A DNA stretch of 64,000 nucleotides from the NCBI GenBank assembly GCA_035388825.1, contig DAOOQQ010000009.1:31438-95437 (forward strand). The letters run 5' to 3'. Positions 16,239 through 25,481 of the stretch are shown one piece after another. Made by a program: the position numbers and the translations under genes. Under the pieces are notes generated by a model. That model was not told the DNA's origin. It was given only the letters and a program-made list of their open reading frames with translations, and made no database searches. This DNA comes from MWAR01 sp035388825. Lineage in GTDB: Bacteria; Muiribacteriota; Ozemobacteria; Ozemobacterales; Ozemobacteraceae. Within the stretch, counting starts at the first letter, position 1. Every line of letters begins with the position of its first letter.

Positions 16239-17335
16239 AACGTGTTCTCTTCGGCGGCGGCGGAACCGGCGGCCATATCTACCCGGCGCTCGCGATCCGG
16301 GAAGCGCTGCTCGAGCGATTCCCGGACCTCGAAACCGCGTATGCCGGCCAGTCCGAAGGTATGGAGGCCCGCATCGTCGGCCGCGTCGAGGGGTTGCCGT
16401 TCCTCCCGGTTCGTTCCCAGGGAATGCCGCGCAGCCTGTCGGCAAAATGGCTGACATTCCCCTTCCGGAATGCGGCAGGTTTTTTCGATGCCCTGACATG
16501 CCTGCGACAATTCAGGCCCGATCTGGTGATCACGACGGGCGGGTATGTCGCATTCCCCGTTCTTGCCTGTGCACGGCTCCTGGGTATCCCCTTCGTCATC
16601 CATGAGCAGAACGCCGCGATGGGCGTGGTGAACCGGCTGTTCGCCGGATCGGCCCGAAAGGTGCTGCTCACCTACGGGGAGGCCGTTTCAGAGCTCGATG
16701 AGCGGGTGATCCTGACCGGAAATCCGGTTCGGCGGGCTTTCCGGGTCTCCGGCGGAGCCTCGGGCCGCTTCGTGAAAAAGCCCGGGGAGTTCTGGCTTCT
16801 TGCCGTCGGCGGCTCGGGCGGAGCCCGCACGCTGAACGATGCCTGTGTCGAGTTGACGAAAGGGTGGCTGAAGGAGCACCCCGCGGTTCATCTCGTGCAC
16901 ATCGCCGGGGAACGCGACCACGAGCGGGTGAAAGCCGCTGCGGCATCGCTTCCCAACTACGAGTTGCTGCCGTATCTGCATGAAATGAAAGAGGCGTTCG
17001 ACGTGGCCGACCTGCTCGTTTCTCGGGCTGGTGCGACCATTCTCGCCGAGATTGCCGTGTGTGGAAAGCCGGCAATCCTCGTGCCCTTCCCTTTCGCGAC
17101 CGACAATCACCAGGAAAAAAATGCACGTGCCCTCGAACGGCTCGGGGCTGCGACAATGATTCTCGACCGCGACCTGTGTGCGTCCACCCTTGCACGGGAG
17201 ATCGAAGTGCTCACCCCGTCCGGGAAACGGACCCACATGGCCGAGGCCATGCGCTCGAGCCGGCCAGCCGATGTCGAACAGCGGATCATCGACCAGATCG
17301 CCCCCCTGCTTGCCGCCTCCCAGCCACGAAGCTGA
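16235..17335 (+). CDS. murG: MurG, undecaprenyl-PP-MurNAc-pentapeptide GlcNAc transferase
   Basis: 366 residues. The membrane-peripheral GT-B enzyme makes lipid II from lipid I. It shows the N-terminal GGGGTGGHIYPALAIREAL loop, TTGGYVAFPVLACARLLGIP, HEQNAAMGVVNRL, LLAVGGSGGARTLND in the UDP-GlcNAc domain, and SRAGATILAEIAVCGKPAILVPFP. Its ATG overlaps the ftsW stop by four bases. Many bacteria have murC and murB next. Here 89 bases follow, then ftsQ with its own promoter. Confidence 0.97.
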   Translation: MKRVLFGGGGTGGHIYPALAIREALLERFPDLETAYAGQSEGMEARIVGRVEGLPFLPVRSQGMPRSLSAKWLTFPFRNAAGFFDALTCLRQFRPDLVITTGGYVAFPVLACARLLGIPFVIHEQNAAMGVVNRLFAGSARKVLLTYGEAVSELDERVILTGNPVRRAFRVSGGASGRFVKKPGEFWLLAVGGSGGARTLNDACVELTKGWLKEHPAVHLVHIAGERDHERVKAAAASLPNYELLPYLHEMKEAFDVADLLVSRAGATILAEIAVCGKPAILVPFPFATDNHQEKNARALERLGAATMILDRDLCASTLAREIEVLTPSGKRTHMAEAMRSSRPADVEQRIIDQIAPLLAASQPRS

Positions 17336-17371
17336 AAGGGGATGCGATTGCCGGGATTTCGGGGCACGGTC

Positions 17372-17400
17372 TTGTGTGCCCCGTGGGGGAATGGTAAGAT
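17372..17400 (+). promoter_or_regulatory. Promoter of ftsQ-ftsA (TTGTGT-17-TAAGAT, extended -10)
   Basis: A -35-like TTGTGT (17372-17377), 17-base spacer and TAAGAT (17395-17400) with an extended TGG lie 24 bases before the ftsQ ATG. They allow ftsQAZ expression independent of the mur genes. Confidence 0.55.
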
Positions 17401-17424
17401 GACGCACCTTCGATCGAGGGCGTC

Positions 17425-18342
17425 ATGAGCCATACCCATCCTGAAACTCCCGCTCCACCGCGACGGCGCAGCTTTTATCCGGCGCCGCGCAGTTCCATGT
17501 CGGATTCCGTCATGGAGCGGGTTCGCAGCCGGAGTTTTCGCGTCCGGTTCCAGAGTCTGGGGCGTTGGGCCCGCCCCCTCAAGATGCTGGGGTTTCTGGC
17601 TCTCATGGCATCACTTTCGTATCTTGCGATCGTGCAGTTGAAATATCTGTTTTTCGGCACCTCGTATTTCGAGATCCGGACGATCGATGTCGAGGGCCTT
17701 TCGGGGCTTTCCCGCGAGGAGACGCTCAAGCTGGCGGGAATCGCCCCGGGAACCAATGTCATCAATCTCGATCGGGAAGCGGCCCGCCGCCAACTGTTGC
17801 TACACCCGCTGGTGAAGGATGCCGCCGTCGAGCTGAAAGGGCTCTGTTCCGTGCGCCTGCGGGTGACCGAGCGGCTGCCGCTGATGTATGTGAAGGTGGG
17901 CACGTCGTTCCTCGAGATTTCCGAGGACGGCGTCATCCTCTCGAATACGGGGATAGGTGAGCGCGAGTTGCCGATCGTGACCGGGATCGACCTGGGCGAC
18001 AAGGAGGTCGGGGAGTCGGTGATGGACAACGACCGGTTCCTCGAAGCGAAAGCCTGGGTGACGACCCTCGGATCGGGCACGCTGTCAGATATTTCCGAGT
18101 TGAATTTTTCCAGCGTGCAGAACCCGTATCTCTTCCTTGTCACCGGCGAAAAAGTGCTTCCGAAGAGTCTCGAAGACTTCAAGGAACGGCACGCTTTTTT
18201 GCGTGCCCTCCTTGACAACCTGAAAAAAAATAGGGTAGAACCTGAATACCTCGACATGAGGGCACCAACCGATATCGTCGTCAAACCACGACGTGCCCGA
18301 AATTCCATGGAAGGAACCTCCAAACCACGTGCTGGCGGATGA
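17425..18342 (+). CDS. ftsQ: FtsQ/DivIB-type cell division protein
   Basis: 305 residues with bitopic topology: a basic cytoplasmic N-terminus (about 1-52), one TM helix (about 53-71), then a POTRA domain (about 82-155; FEIRTIDVEGLSGLSREETL, GTNVINLDREAARRQLLLHP) and an FtsQ beta domain with RVTERLPLMYVKVG. FtsQ scaffolds FtsL/FtsB at the septum. Sequence conservation is low, as usual for this family, but position between murG and ftsA supports the call. The Shine-Dalgarno GAGGG sits a few bases before ATG 17425. The 3' end overlaps ftsA. Confidence 0.9.
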   Translation: MSHTHPETPAPPRRRSFYPAPRSSMSDSVMERVRSRSFRVRFQSLGRWARPLKMLGFLALMASLSYLAIVQLKYLFFGTSYFEIRTIDVEGLSGLSREETLKLAGIAPGTNVINLDREAARRQLLLHPLVKDAAVELKGLCSVRLRVTERLPLMYVKVGTSFLEISEDGVILSNTGIGERELPIVTGIDLGDKEVGESVMDNDRFLEAKAWVTTLGSGTLSDISELNFSSVQNPYLFLVTGEKVLPKSLEDFKERHAFLRALLDNLKKNRVEPEYLDMRAPTDIVVKPRRARNSMEGTSKPRAGG

Positions 18343-19564
18343 TCTGATCGTCGGTCTCGACATAGGAACCACCAAAGTGTGCGCCGTCATCGGCGATATG
18401 CACGAGAGTGGTTCCATCAATGTCATCGGCGTGGGGCACGCCGCGACGGGGGACGGGGTGAAAAAGGGCACGATCGTCGACATCGAGAAGGTGACCCAGG
18501 CGATCATGGATGCCGTCGAGGAAGCCGAGAAGGTGGCCGATGTCGTCATCGAGCGGGTTTACGTCGGCATCGCCGGATCCCACATCAATTCGCTCAATAG
18601 CCAGGGGATCGTCGCGATCAAGGGCACGGGAAACGAGATCACGGCCGAGGATGTCGATCGGGCCGTCGAAAACGCCAAGACGGCGATCTCGATTCCGCAT
18701 CACCAGGAGATCATTCACATTCTGCCGCGCGAATTCGTCGTCGACGAGCAGAAAGAGATCAGCAATCCGATCGGCATGGTCGGAAGCCGCCTCGAGGCCC
18801 AGGTGCACATCGTGACCGGCGCCGTGACGGCGATGCAGAACATCATCAAGTGTTGCCAGACGGCCCGGCTCAAGGTCGAGGACGTCGTTCTCCAGCCGTA
18901 TGCTTCGAGCATGTCGGTTCTTTCGGAGGACGAGAAGAAGCTGGGCGTCGTGCTGATCGACATCGGCGGAGGCACCACCGATCTGATCATCTTCCAGAAC
19001 GGCCATGTGGTTCACTCCTACAGTGCACCGGTCGGCGGCCAGTATGTCACGAACGACATCGCGGTCGGGCTCAAGACCTCGACGGCGGCGGCCGAGAACC
19101 TGAAGATCAAATACGGGGTGGCGTTCAACACGTTCATCGACCCCTCGTGCAAGATGCAGGTGCCCGTTGCGGGCAGTGACCGCATGCGCGAGTGCACCCA
19201 GAAAGACCTGGCCGAGATCATCGAGCCACGCATGGAGGAGATCTTCAACGAGATGAAGGAGCAGATCTCCCGCCAGGTGTCCCTCGACATGATCCCGGCC
19301 GGCGTGGTGCTGACCGGCGGCTCGTCGCTCATGATGGGCTGCCCGGAGCTCGCCGAGGAGAGCCTGGGGCTTCCCGTGCGGCGGGGGTTTCCGATCACGG
19401 TCACCGGCCTCAAGGAGCGGGTGCAGAATCCCATGTTCGCGACCTCGGTGGGGCTGATCCGATACGGGGCGCAGCATTTCCAGGCCTCTCCGCCCGAGCC
19501 GGGCGTGCTCGGGGGCGTGGTCGACAGACTCAGGGCGGTTTTCAGACGGTTTTTCAGTGACTGA
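18329..19564 (+). CDS. ftsA: FtsA, actin-like Z-ring membrane anchor
   Basis: 411 residues. FtsA tethers FtsZ to the membrane and recruits later division proteins. The actin-fold phosphate-1 motif GLDIGTTKVCAVIG begins at the N-terminus. The SHS2/1C subdomain follows, then phosphate-2 IDIGGGTTDLIIF (about 208-220) and the adenosine motif VVLTGGSSLM. The C-terminal helix (VVDRLRAVFRRFFSD) is amphipathic and could be the membrane-targeting sequence. GTG 18329 (14-base overlap with ftsQ) has AAGGA 13 bases upstream. GTG 18293 in the same frame is an alternative start. Confidence 0.94.
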   Translation: MLADDLIVGLDIGTTKVCAVIGDMHESGSINVIGVGHAATGDGVKKGTIVDIEKVTQAIMDAVEEAEKVADVVIERVYVGIAGSHINSLNSQGIVAIKGTGNEITAEDVDRAVENAKTAISIPHHQEIIHILPREFVVDEQKEISNPIGMVGSRLEAQVHIVTGAVTAMQNIIKCCQTARLKVEDVVLQPYASSMSVLSEDEKKLGVVLIDIGGGTTDLIIFQNGHVVHSYSAPVGGQYVTNDIAVGLKTSTAAAENLKIKYGVAFNTFIDPSCKMQVPVAGSDRMRECTQKDLAEIIEPRMEEIFNEMKEQISRQVSLDMIPAGVVLTGGSSLMMGCPELAEESLGLPVRRGFPITVTGLKERVQNPMFATSVGLIRYGAQHFQASPPEPGVLGGVVDRLRAVFRRFFSD

Positions 19565-19637
19565 TCTTTTTATATTGTTATAAATAATATCAAGAGATTT
19601 ATTTGCCGGCGGGGCATAGCGAAAAAGGAGGCTTTCA
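19565..19637 (+). promoter_or_regulatory. AT-rich ftsA-ftsZ spacer, possible ftsZ promoter
   Basis: A 30-base patch of almost pure A/T (about 19568-19598, containing TATATTGTTATAAATAAT) sits in an otherwise GC-rich operon just upstream of the strong AAGGAG of ftsZ. It offers -10-like hexamers, but I cannot assign a specific -35. Confidence 0.35.
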
Positions 19638-20783
19638 GTGTTCGATTTCAATCAGGCGACCGCGGAAAACAGTGCGGAGATCAAGGTGATCGGTGTCGGC
19701 GGCGGCGGAACCAATGCCGTGAACCGGATGATCTCGGCCGGCTTTGCCGGTGTGGAGTTCATCACGGCCAATACCGATGCCCAGGCTCTCCAGCTTTCTG
19801 ACGCCAAGGTCAAGATCCAGCTGGGCGACAAATTGACCAAGGGGCTGGGCGCAGGCGCCAACTACGAGATTGGCAAGAAAGCCGCGGAAGAGGATCGTGA
19901 CCGCATCGCCGAGGCCCTCGACGGGGCCGACATGGTGTTCATCACCGCCGGCATGGGCGGCGGAACCGGTACCGGTGCCGCTCCGATCGTGGCCGAGGTG
20001 GCCCGTGAAGTCGGCGCCCTCACCGTGGCCGTCGTCACCAAGCCCTTCCGGTTCGAAGGCAAGAAGCGCATCAATGCCGCCGATCTCGGCATCAAGAACC
20101 TCAAGGAGCGGGTCGACGCGATCATCGTGATCCCGAACGACAAGCTGCTCGAGGTGTCGAAAGAGAATGTCACCATGATCGAGGCCTTCCGGTATGCCGA
20201 CGAAGTGCTCCGCCAGGGCGTCCAGGGCATCTCCGACATCATCATCAACCCCGGCACGATCAACACCGACTTCGCCGACGTGCGCACGATCATGACCCAG
20301 GCCGGCTCGGCCCTCATGGGTATCGGTATCGCCTCCGGCGAGAACCGCGCCGTGACCGCCGCCCAGATGGCGATCAACAGCCCGCTGCTCGAGTCCTCGA
20401 TCAAGGGCGCCCGCGGCGTGCTGATCAACATCACCGGTGGCTCGGATCTCGGCATCCACGAGATCAACAAGTCCGCCAGCATCATCCAGGAAAGCGTCGA
20501 CGAGGATGCCAACATCATTCTCGGCACGGCCCTCGACGAGAACCTCAAGGATCAGATCAAGATCACCGTTATCGCCACCGGCTTCGGCGAAGCCGTGCGC
20601 CAGGAACTCGATCCCCGCAAGAAAATCATCGAGGAGCTGCGCACCGTCAGCCGCCCCGCCGAGCAGCCGCTCGCGACGCCGACCCCGATCCCGCTGGCCG
20701 CGACCGGCACCACCGGGGCTCCGGTTCCCACGGCCCTCGACGACCGCGAAATTCCGACCTTCCTTCGCCGCCGCAACCGCTGA
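19638..20783 (+). CDS. ftsZ: FtsZ, tubulin-like division GTPase
   Basis: 381 residues, typical length. It polymerises into the Z-ring. Motifs: VIGVGGGGTNAVNRM (T1), the GTP-binding GGGTGTGAAPIVAEVA (about 107-122), NADDLG-type T5/T7 equivalents (INAADLGIKNLKERVD), and NPG/NTDFADVRTIM for GTP hydrolysis at the monomer interface. After a short Pro/Ala/Thr linker (about 342-366) comes the C-terminal partner-binding peptide IPTFLRRRNR. GTG start with AAGGAG eight bases upstream. Last gene of the cluster, followed by a strong terminator. Confidence 0.98.
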   Translation: MFDFNQATAENSAEIKVIGVGGGGTNAVNRMISAGFAGVEFITANTDAQALQLSDAKVKIQLGDKLTKGLGAGANYEIGKKAAEEDRDRIAEALDGADMVFITAGMGGGTGTGAAPIVAEVAREVGALTVAVVTKPFRFEGKKRINAADLGIKNLKERVDAIIVIPNDKLLEVSKENVTMIEAFRYADEVLRQGVQGISDIIINPGTINTDFADVRTIMTQAGSALMGIGIASGENRAVTAAQMAINSPLLESSIKGARGVLINITGGSDLGIHEINKSASIIQESVDEDANIILGTALDENLKDQIKITVIATGFGEAVRQELDPRKKIIEELRTVSRPAEQPLATPTPIPLAATGTTGAPVPTALDDREIPTFLRRRNR

Positions 20784-20807
20784 TCCCGCGATAGACACGC
20801 TCCAACG

Positions 20808-20848
20808 CCCACGGGGATGCCGGAACGCCGGTGTCCCCGTGGGTTTTT
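20808..20848 (+). terminator. Rho-independent terminator after ftsZ
   Basis: A 16-base-pair stem (two G-U wobbles; left arm 20808-20823, loop AACG, right arm 20828-20843) is followed directly by TTTTT. Confidence 0.9.
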
Positions 20849-20862
20849 CATCCATCCGGGCA

Positions 20863-20868
20863 TATAAT
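20863..20868 (+). promoter_or_regulatory. Perfect -10 (TATAAT) before the radical SAM gene
   Basis: TATAAT lies 32 bases before GTG 20901, immediately downstream of the ftsZ terminator, as expected for a new transcription unit. The -35 is poor. Confidence 0.45.
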
Positions 20869-20900
20869 ATGCATTTCGATATAAAAAGGGGGGATATCCC

Positions 20901-22385
20901 GTGGGCCTGAGACATCGCCACCAGGTCGAGTCGGCCGCCGATCGGCTGGCGGCGACCGAGCGGCACGAACGTCGGTGCGGCGTGGCGGGGCGGATCAACC
21001 TCGCCGTCTGTTTTCCCGGCCCCTATGCGCTGGCGATGAGCAATCTGGGCTTCCTGACCGTGCACCGGCTCGCCTGCGAGACGCCCGACATCGGCGTCGA
21101 ACGCTTTTTTTTCGGATACGAGCCCGGCGCCGCGGTCCGGCCGCCGTACTACTCGTTCGAGACGCGCCGCCCGCTCGGCGACTTCGACATCCTGGCCTTC
21201 TCGTTCAGCTTCGAAGGGGATTTCGACCGCATTCCCGCGATCTTCGGGCCGCTCGGCCTTCCGGTCGAAGCCGCCCGCCGCCGCCGGGGACGGTTCCCTC
21301 TGTTGATCGCGGGCGGGGCCGCCGTCGCCGCGAACGCGCCCGCCCTGAGCCGGATCTTCGACGTGCTCGTGCCCGGCGAGGCCGAGACGGTGCTGGGGCC
21401 GATGCTGACCGCTTTTCTCGGAAACGGCCTCGCGCCGGAATCCGTCGCCGATCTGCCGGGGGTGTGGGTGCCCGCCCTTCGTGCCGAGCCGGTGCCACAG
21501 CCCTGCCGGCATGACGTGGCCCGTGAGCCGGCCTGGTCGCACATCACGACGACGGCCAACGTGTTCGGCGGCGCCTCCCTGTTCGAGGCGATGCGCGGCT
21601 GCCCGCGCCGCTGCGCCTTCTGCCTCGCGCGCGTCATCTACCACCCGGCCCGGCCCGTTCCGGCCGCGCGGCTGGCGGCCTGGCTCGACGAGCGGCCGGA
21701 CTGCCGGGATCTCGGCCTCGTCGCCCCCTCCCTGTTCGACCACCCCGAGATCGAGGGGATTCTCGATCTGCTGGCGGCCCGTGGAATACGGCTGCGCAAC
21801 TCCTCGGTGAAATGGGAGCGCCTGCCCGACACGATTCTCGAACGGCTGTTCGCCTGCGGGGTGCGCGGCCTGACCCTGGCGCCCGAAACCGGAAGCCCGG
21901 AGCGGCGGGAGGGGATGGGCAAGCCGTTGCGGGAGGAGGCCTTTTATGATACGCTCGAACGCGTCCGGCAGCATGGATTCGAGCATCTGAAGCTGTATTT
22001 CATGGCCGGCCTCCCGGGTGAGACGGAGGCGGACCTCGACGCCACGGCGGGCTTCATCTGCCGCCTGACGGAGCGGTTCCAGGGAGGCTTCAAGGGCCTT
22101 TCGGCGACCGTCTCGGGGTTCGTCCCCAAGCGGGGCACGGCCTGGGAACACGAGCCGGTCTGCCCGCCCGACGAGTTGCGGCGCAGGTTCGGCCGGCTCA
22201 AGATGGCGCTGCGGCCGGCGGCGGACCGGATCCGTGTGCAGTTCGAGAGTCCGGCCGAGGTGGCCCGCCAGGCTCGCCTGGCAACCGTCGGCCCGGAGCT
22301 GGCCGAGGAATACGAGAAGGAGGCAACGGCATGTCGGGAACGAGGATCGGCGAAAAACGCCCCCGCATCGGATCTGGACTTCTAG
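20901..22385 (+). CDS. Radical SAM protein with N-terminal B12-binding-like domain
   Basis: 494 residues. The N-terminal half (about 30-190) resembles the B12-binding/Rossmann domain of B12-radical SAM proteins (NLAVCFPGPYALAMSNLGFL; ILAFSFSFEGDF; LIAGGAAVAANAPAL). The radical SAM core carries the 4Fe-4S motif C234-PRR-C238-AF-C241 (CX3CX2C). Further core strands are ATG-like SVKWERLP, LAPETGSPERRE and LYFMAGLPGETEADL. The substrate is not recognisable. It opens the transcription unit leading into the BMP lipoprotein gene, which it overlaps by 55 bases. The start is GTG. Confidence 0.85.
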   Translation: MGLRHRHQVESAADRLAATERHERRCGVAGRINLAVCFPGPYALAMSNLGFLTVHRLACETPDIGVERFFFGYEPGAAVRPPYYSFETRRPLGDFDILAFSFSFEGDFDRIPAIFGPLGLPVEAARRRRGRFPLLIAGGAAVAANAPALSRIFDVLVPGEAETVLGPMLTAFLGNGLAPESVADLPGVWVPALRAEPVPQPCRHDVAREPAWSHITTTANVFGGASLFEAMRGCPRRCAFCLARVIYHPARPVPAARLAAWLDERPDCRDLGLVAPSLFDHPEIEGILDLLAARGIRLRNSSVKWERLPDTILERLFACGVRGLTLAPETGSPERREGMGKPLREEAFYDTLERVRQHGFEHLKLYFMAGLPGETEADLDATAGFICRLTERFQGGFKGLSATVSGFVPKRGTAWEHEPVCPPDELRRRFGRLKMALRPAADRIRVQFESPAEVARQARLATVGPELAEEYEKEATACRERGSAKNAPASDLDF

Positions 22386-23461
22386 CCGCCCTGTTCCTCG
22401 CCACCCTGCTGGCGGTGCTCGTCACGGCAGGCTGTGAGGCCCCGAAAACCCCGCAGGCGCCGGCAAAACAGCTTCGCATCGGGCTGATGATCACGCCCCA
22501 GGGCCTCAACGACCAGGGATTCAACGACCAGGCCTACGAAGGCATCAAGGCGGCCCAGAAAAAATACGGCATCGAATCCGTCATCATCGAGCCGGCCACG
22601 ATGAAGGATCCCGAAGCGTCGCTGCGGTTCTTCGCGGCCCAGCCGTTCGATGCCATCATCGTGGTGGGAATGGCCTTTCAGAGAGCGATCACGAAGATTT
22701 CCGCCGAGCATCCCGAGCTGAAGTTCTTCGCCGTCGACTCCGACTACGACGAGGGAAATATCCACGGAATCGCGTTCCGCGAGCATGAAGGCGCGTTCCT
22801 GTGCGGCGTCATCGCGGCGCGGTTCTCGAAAACCCACAAGATCGGCTTCATCGGGGGCCATGACATTCCGGTCATCGATCGCTTCCGACGCGGCTTCCGC
22901 GCCGGCGCGGCATATGCGGCGAGCGGCACGGCGGTGATCGAGCGGTTCGTGGCCCGCGACTTCTCGGGGTTCAACCGGCCCGAAGCGGCGAAGGCGATCG
23001 CGCTCGAGATATATGGGCAGGGCTGCGACGTGATCTTCCACGCGGCCGGAGCGTCGGGGCTGGGGGTCATCTCGGCCGCCATCGAGACGCGCAACAACGT
23101 CATCGGCGTCGACCGGAACCAGGACGGCATGGCGCCGGGGCTGGTCCTGACCAGCATGCTCAAGCGCGTCGATCTCGTGGTCGAGGATATCGTCAAAAAT
23201 ATTTCCCGTCCCGACGCGGATCTGAAAAACATCAGGCGCACCTATGGCATCGCCGACGGGGCGATCGGCCTGACCGAGTTCCAGTTCAGCAGCCAGCAGC
23301 TCGGAGAAGCGCTCGTGAACGAGGTCGGCGAACTGACCCGCCAGATCGTCGCCGGAACGCTGAAGACCGATCCGGGAACCGGCACCTACCCGCTTTCGCC
23401 GGATGCCCTGCCTCCCAGCGCTTCGCCGTCTTCGAACGTTGCGAGCGGAACGGGGAACTGA
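22331..23461 (+). CDS. BMP/Med-family substrate-binding lipoprotein
   Basis: 376 residues. The signal peptide ends in a lipobox (LVTAG-Cys35), so it should be a lipid-anchored periplasmic protein. The basic membrane protein (PnrA-like) family is evident from GLNDQGFNDQAYEGI, FFAVDSDYDEGNIHGIAFREHEGAFLCG, KIGFIGGHDIPVIDRF and GCDVIFHAAGASGLGVI. Known members bind nucleosides or related ligands for ABC uptake. No permease or ATPase gene is adjacent, so transport may use parts encoded elsewhere, or it may act as a receptor. A Pro/Ser-rich tail follows. It begins inside the radical SAM gene and ends three bases before murI. Confidence 0.87.
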   Translation: MSGTRIGEKRPRIGSGLLAALFLATLLAVLVTAGCEAPKTPQAPAKQLRIGLMITPQGLNDQGFNDQAYEGIKAAQKKYGIESVIIEPATMKDPEASLRFFAAQPFDAIIVVGMAFQRAITKISAEHPELKFFAVDSDYDEGNIHGIAFREHEGAFLCGVIAARFSKTHKIGFIGGHDIPVIDRFRRGFRAGAAYAASGTAVIERFVARDFSGFNRPEAAKAIALEIYGQGCDVIFHAAGASGLGVISAAIETRNNVIGVDRNQDGMAPGLVLTSMLKRVDLVVEDIVKNISRPDADLKNIRRTYGIADGAIGLTEFQFSSQQLGEALVNEVGELTRQIVAGTLKTDPGTGTYPLSPDALPPSASPSSNVASGTGN

Positions 23462-23464
23462 CGG

Positions 23465-24298
23465 ATGGACGACCGGCCGATCGGCGTTTTCGACTCGGGT
23501 GTCGGCGGTCTGACCGTCGTCAAGGAGCTGCGTGACCTCCTGCCGGCCGAGGACATCATCTATTTCGGGGACACCGCCCGCGTGCCCTACGGCAACAAAT
23601 CGATTCCGGTCATCCGGCGGTTCTCGCTCGAGATCGCCCGGTTTCTCGAATCGATGCGGGTCAAGATGCTGGTCATCGCCTGCAACACCGCGACGGCCCT
23701 CGCTCTCGACTACCTCCGACGCCAGACCGAGCTGCCCGTCGTCGGCGTGATCGAGCCCGGGGTGCGCGCGGCGATCGGTGCCGTCAAAAACGGCCGGATC
23801 GGCGTCATCGGCACGACCGCGACGATCCGTTCCGAAGCCTACCAGTCCCGGCTGCACCGGTTCCGGCCCGAAGGGGTCGTTCTGGCCAGACCCTGCCCCC
23901 TTCTCGTGCCGCTGGTCGAGGAAAACCTGCTCGATGCGCCGATCACAAAAATGGCTCTAGATATGTATTTGTCAGAATGGAAAGAGACCGGCATCGACGG
24001 CCTGATTCTCGCCTGCACGCATTATCCGCTGCTGAAACCCCATATCGAGGAGTATTTCGGGGGGCGCGTGACCCTGATCGACTCGGCCCGGGAAACGGCG
24101 CGCGAGGTCGCCGAACTGCTGGCGGCGCGTCGCATCCAGGCTTCGACCGACCGCGTGGGGGCAGAGGAGTTCTACGTCTCGGACAGCCCGGAGCAGTTTT
24201 CGACCATCGGCTCCGCCTTCCTCGGCAGGCCGCTCGAGCGGGTTTTTCTCGAAGCCGTCTGGAAACGGGAAATCGGGCCGGTCACCCCGTCCGAGTGA
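23465..24298 (+). CDS. murI: MurI, glutamate racemase
   Basis: 277 residues. It interconverts L- and D-glutamate for peptidoglycan, supplying MurD. Both catalytic cysteines are in conserved contexts: VIACNTATALAL (Cys73) and LACTHYPLLKPH (about Cys185). The N-terminal PIGVFDSGVGGLTVVKEL and YFGDTARVPYG are diagnostic. It is preceded by three bases after the BMP gene and followed by ten bases before the next, so it sits inside a longer operon. Codons near 23945-23985 (CTA GAT ATG TAT TTG TCA GAA) form an AT-rich islet. Confidence 0.96.
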   Translation: MDDRPIGVFDSGVGGLTVVKELRDLLPAEDIIYFGDTARVPYGNKSIPVIRRFSLEIARFLESMRVKMLVIACNTATALALDYLRRQTELPVVGVIEPGVRAAIGAVKNGRIGVIGTTATIRSEAYQSRLHRFRPEGVVLARPCPLLVPLVEENLLDAPITKMALDMYLSEWKETGIDGLILACTHYPLLKPHIEEYFGGRVTLIDSARETAREVAELLAARRIQASTDRVGAEEFYVSDSPEQFSTIGSAFLGRPLERVFLEAVWKREIGPVTPSE

Positions 24299-24308
24299 GG
24301 GAAAACCG

Positions 24309-25481
24309 ATGCCAATCCCTCCCCTCTGCCGCCCGATTGCCGCTATAACAATAGTAATAAGTATTATATTGTGCGCGTTTTCCGCTTCGGCGCGGGTCGG
24401 TGAGCCCGAGCCGTTCCCGATCGGCGTGATCGGAGCTCTGACGGGGGCAAAGGCGGCCTACGGGCTGCCCCACCTCAACGGCGCCCGTCTCGCCGCCGAC
24501 GAGGTGAACGCCGCCGGCGGGATCGCCGGCCGCCGGATCGAGCTCCTCCCGGCCGATGATCGCGGTGAGATGGGCCTCGTCGGCGAGCTTGCCACCCGGC
24601 TGATCTTCGACGGCCGCGCCCTGGCGCTGCTGGGCAGCGTCGACTCGGGGTGCACACACGTCGCGGCGATGATCGCCGTGAAGATGCAGATACCCCATCT
24701 GACGAGCGTCGCGACCGACCCGTCACTGACCCGCGCCGGCAGCCCCTGGACGTTCCGAACGCTGGCGGATGACGACCGGCAGGCCGCCGCGGTCGTCGCC
24801 TGGCTTCGGGGCCGCGGGATCCGGCGGATCTCCCTCCTGGCCGGGGCTTCCCGCTACGGCCGCATGGGTGCCGGCATCCTGGCCCGCCGGTTCCGGGAAG
24901 CCGGCGGCACGGTCACCGGCCCCGTCTTCCTGACGTCCGAGCCGGCAGCCGTCGCGCGCGCCTGCGACGAGGCCGCATGTGCCACCGCCGAGGCGACCGT
25001 CCTCTGGATGCTCGCACCGGAGGGGCTGGCGGCCGTTTCCGAACTGAAACGCCGCGGCTTTTCCGGCCCCCTCATCGGCGGGGACGGGCTGGCGACCCCC
25101 GCGTTCTATGCGAGCGGCAACCCGGCCGTCGAGGGCGTCGTCGTGACTTCCCCCTACCGGGCGGATGCCCCGACCCCCGGCAATGAAGCCTTCCGCCGCG
25201 CCTACCGCGCCCGCTTCGGTACCGAGGCCGACTCGTTCGCGGCCCACGCCTACGACACGGTCAGACTGCTGGCTTCCGCCGCCTCCTCGCTCGGCACGGC
25301 GCTTCCCGAAGACCTGAAAGAGCGCCGCGCGCGGCTCCGTGCCGCCTTGGGCGGCATCGACCGCTTCGAGGGCGTGACCGGGCCGCTCGGCTTCGATGCG
25401 ACCGGCAACGACACGCGGGATGTCAGCCTTGCCGTCTGCCGCGGCGCCCGGCTGGACCCGATCGGGGAGGCCGCCCGATGA
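24309..25481 (+). CDS. LivJ-like branched-chain amino acid-type periplasmic binding protein
   Basis: 390 residues with a signal peptide (about 8-28). Its codons are strikingly AT-rich (ATA ACA ATA GTA ATA AGT ATT ATA TTG). The mature part is a type I periplasmic-binding fold: PIGVIGALTGAKAAYGLPHLNGARLAADEVNAAGGI, LLGSVDSGCTHVAAMIAVKMQIPHL, and FRRAYRARFGTEADSFAAHAYDTVRLL. Ligands in this family include amino acids, amides and aromatic acids. No transporter genes adjoin it. It directly precedes, with an ATGA overlap, the polyferredoxin/ligase fusion, which hints that both handle the same ligand. Confidence 0.85.
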   Translation: MPIPPLCRPIAAITIVISIILCAFSASARVGEPEPFPIGVIGALTGAKAAYGLPHLNGARLAADEVNAAGGIAGRRIELLPADDRGEMGLVGELATRLIFDGRALALLGSVDSGCTHVAAMIAVKMQIPHLTSVATDPSLTRAGSPWTFRTLADDDRQAAAVVAWLRGRGIRRISLLAGASRYGRMGAGILARRFREAGGTVTGPVFLTSEPAAVARACDEAACATAEATVLWMLAPEGLAAVSELKRRGFSGPLIGGDGLATPAFYASGNPAVEGVVVTSPYRADAPTPGNEAFRRAYRARFGTEADSFAAHAYDTVRLLASAASSLGTALPEDLKERRARLRAALGGIDRFEGVTGPLGFDATGNDTRDVSLAVCRGARLDPIGEAAR

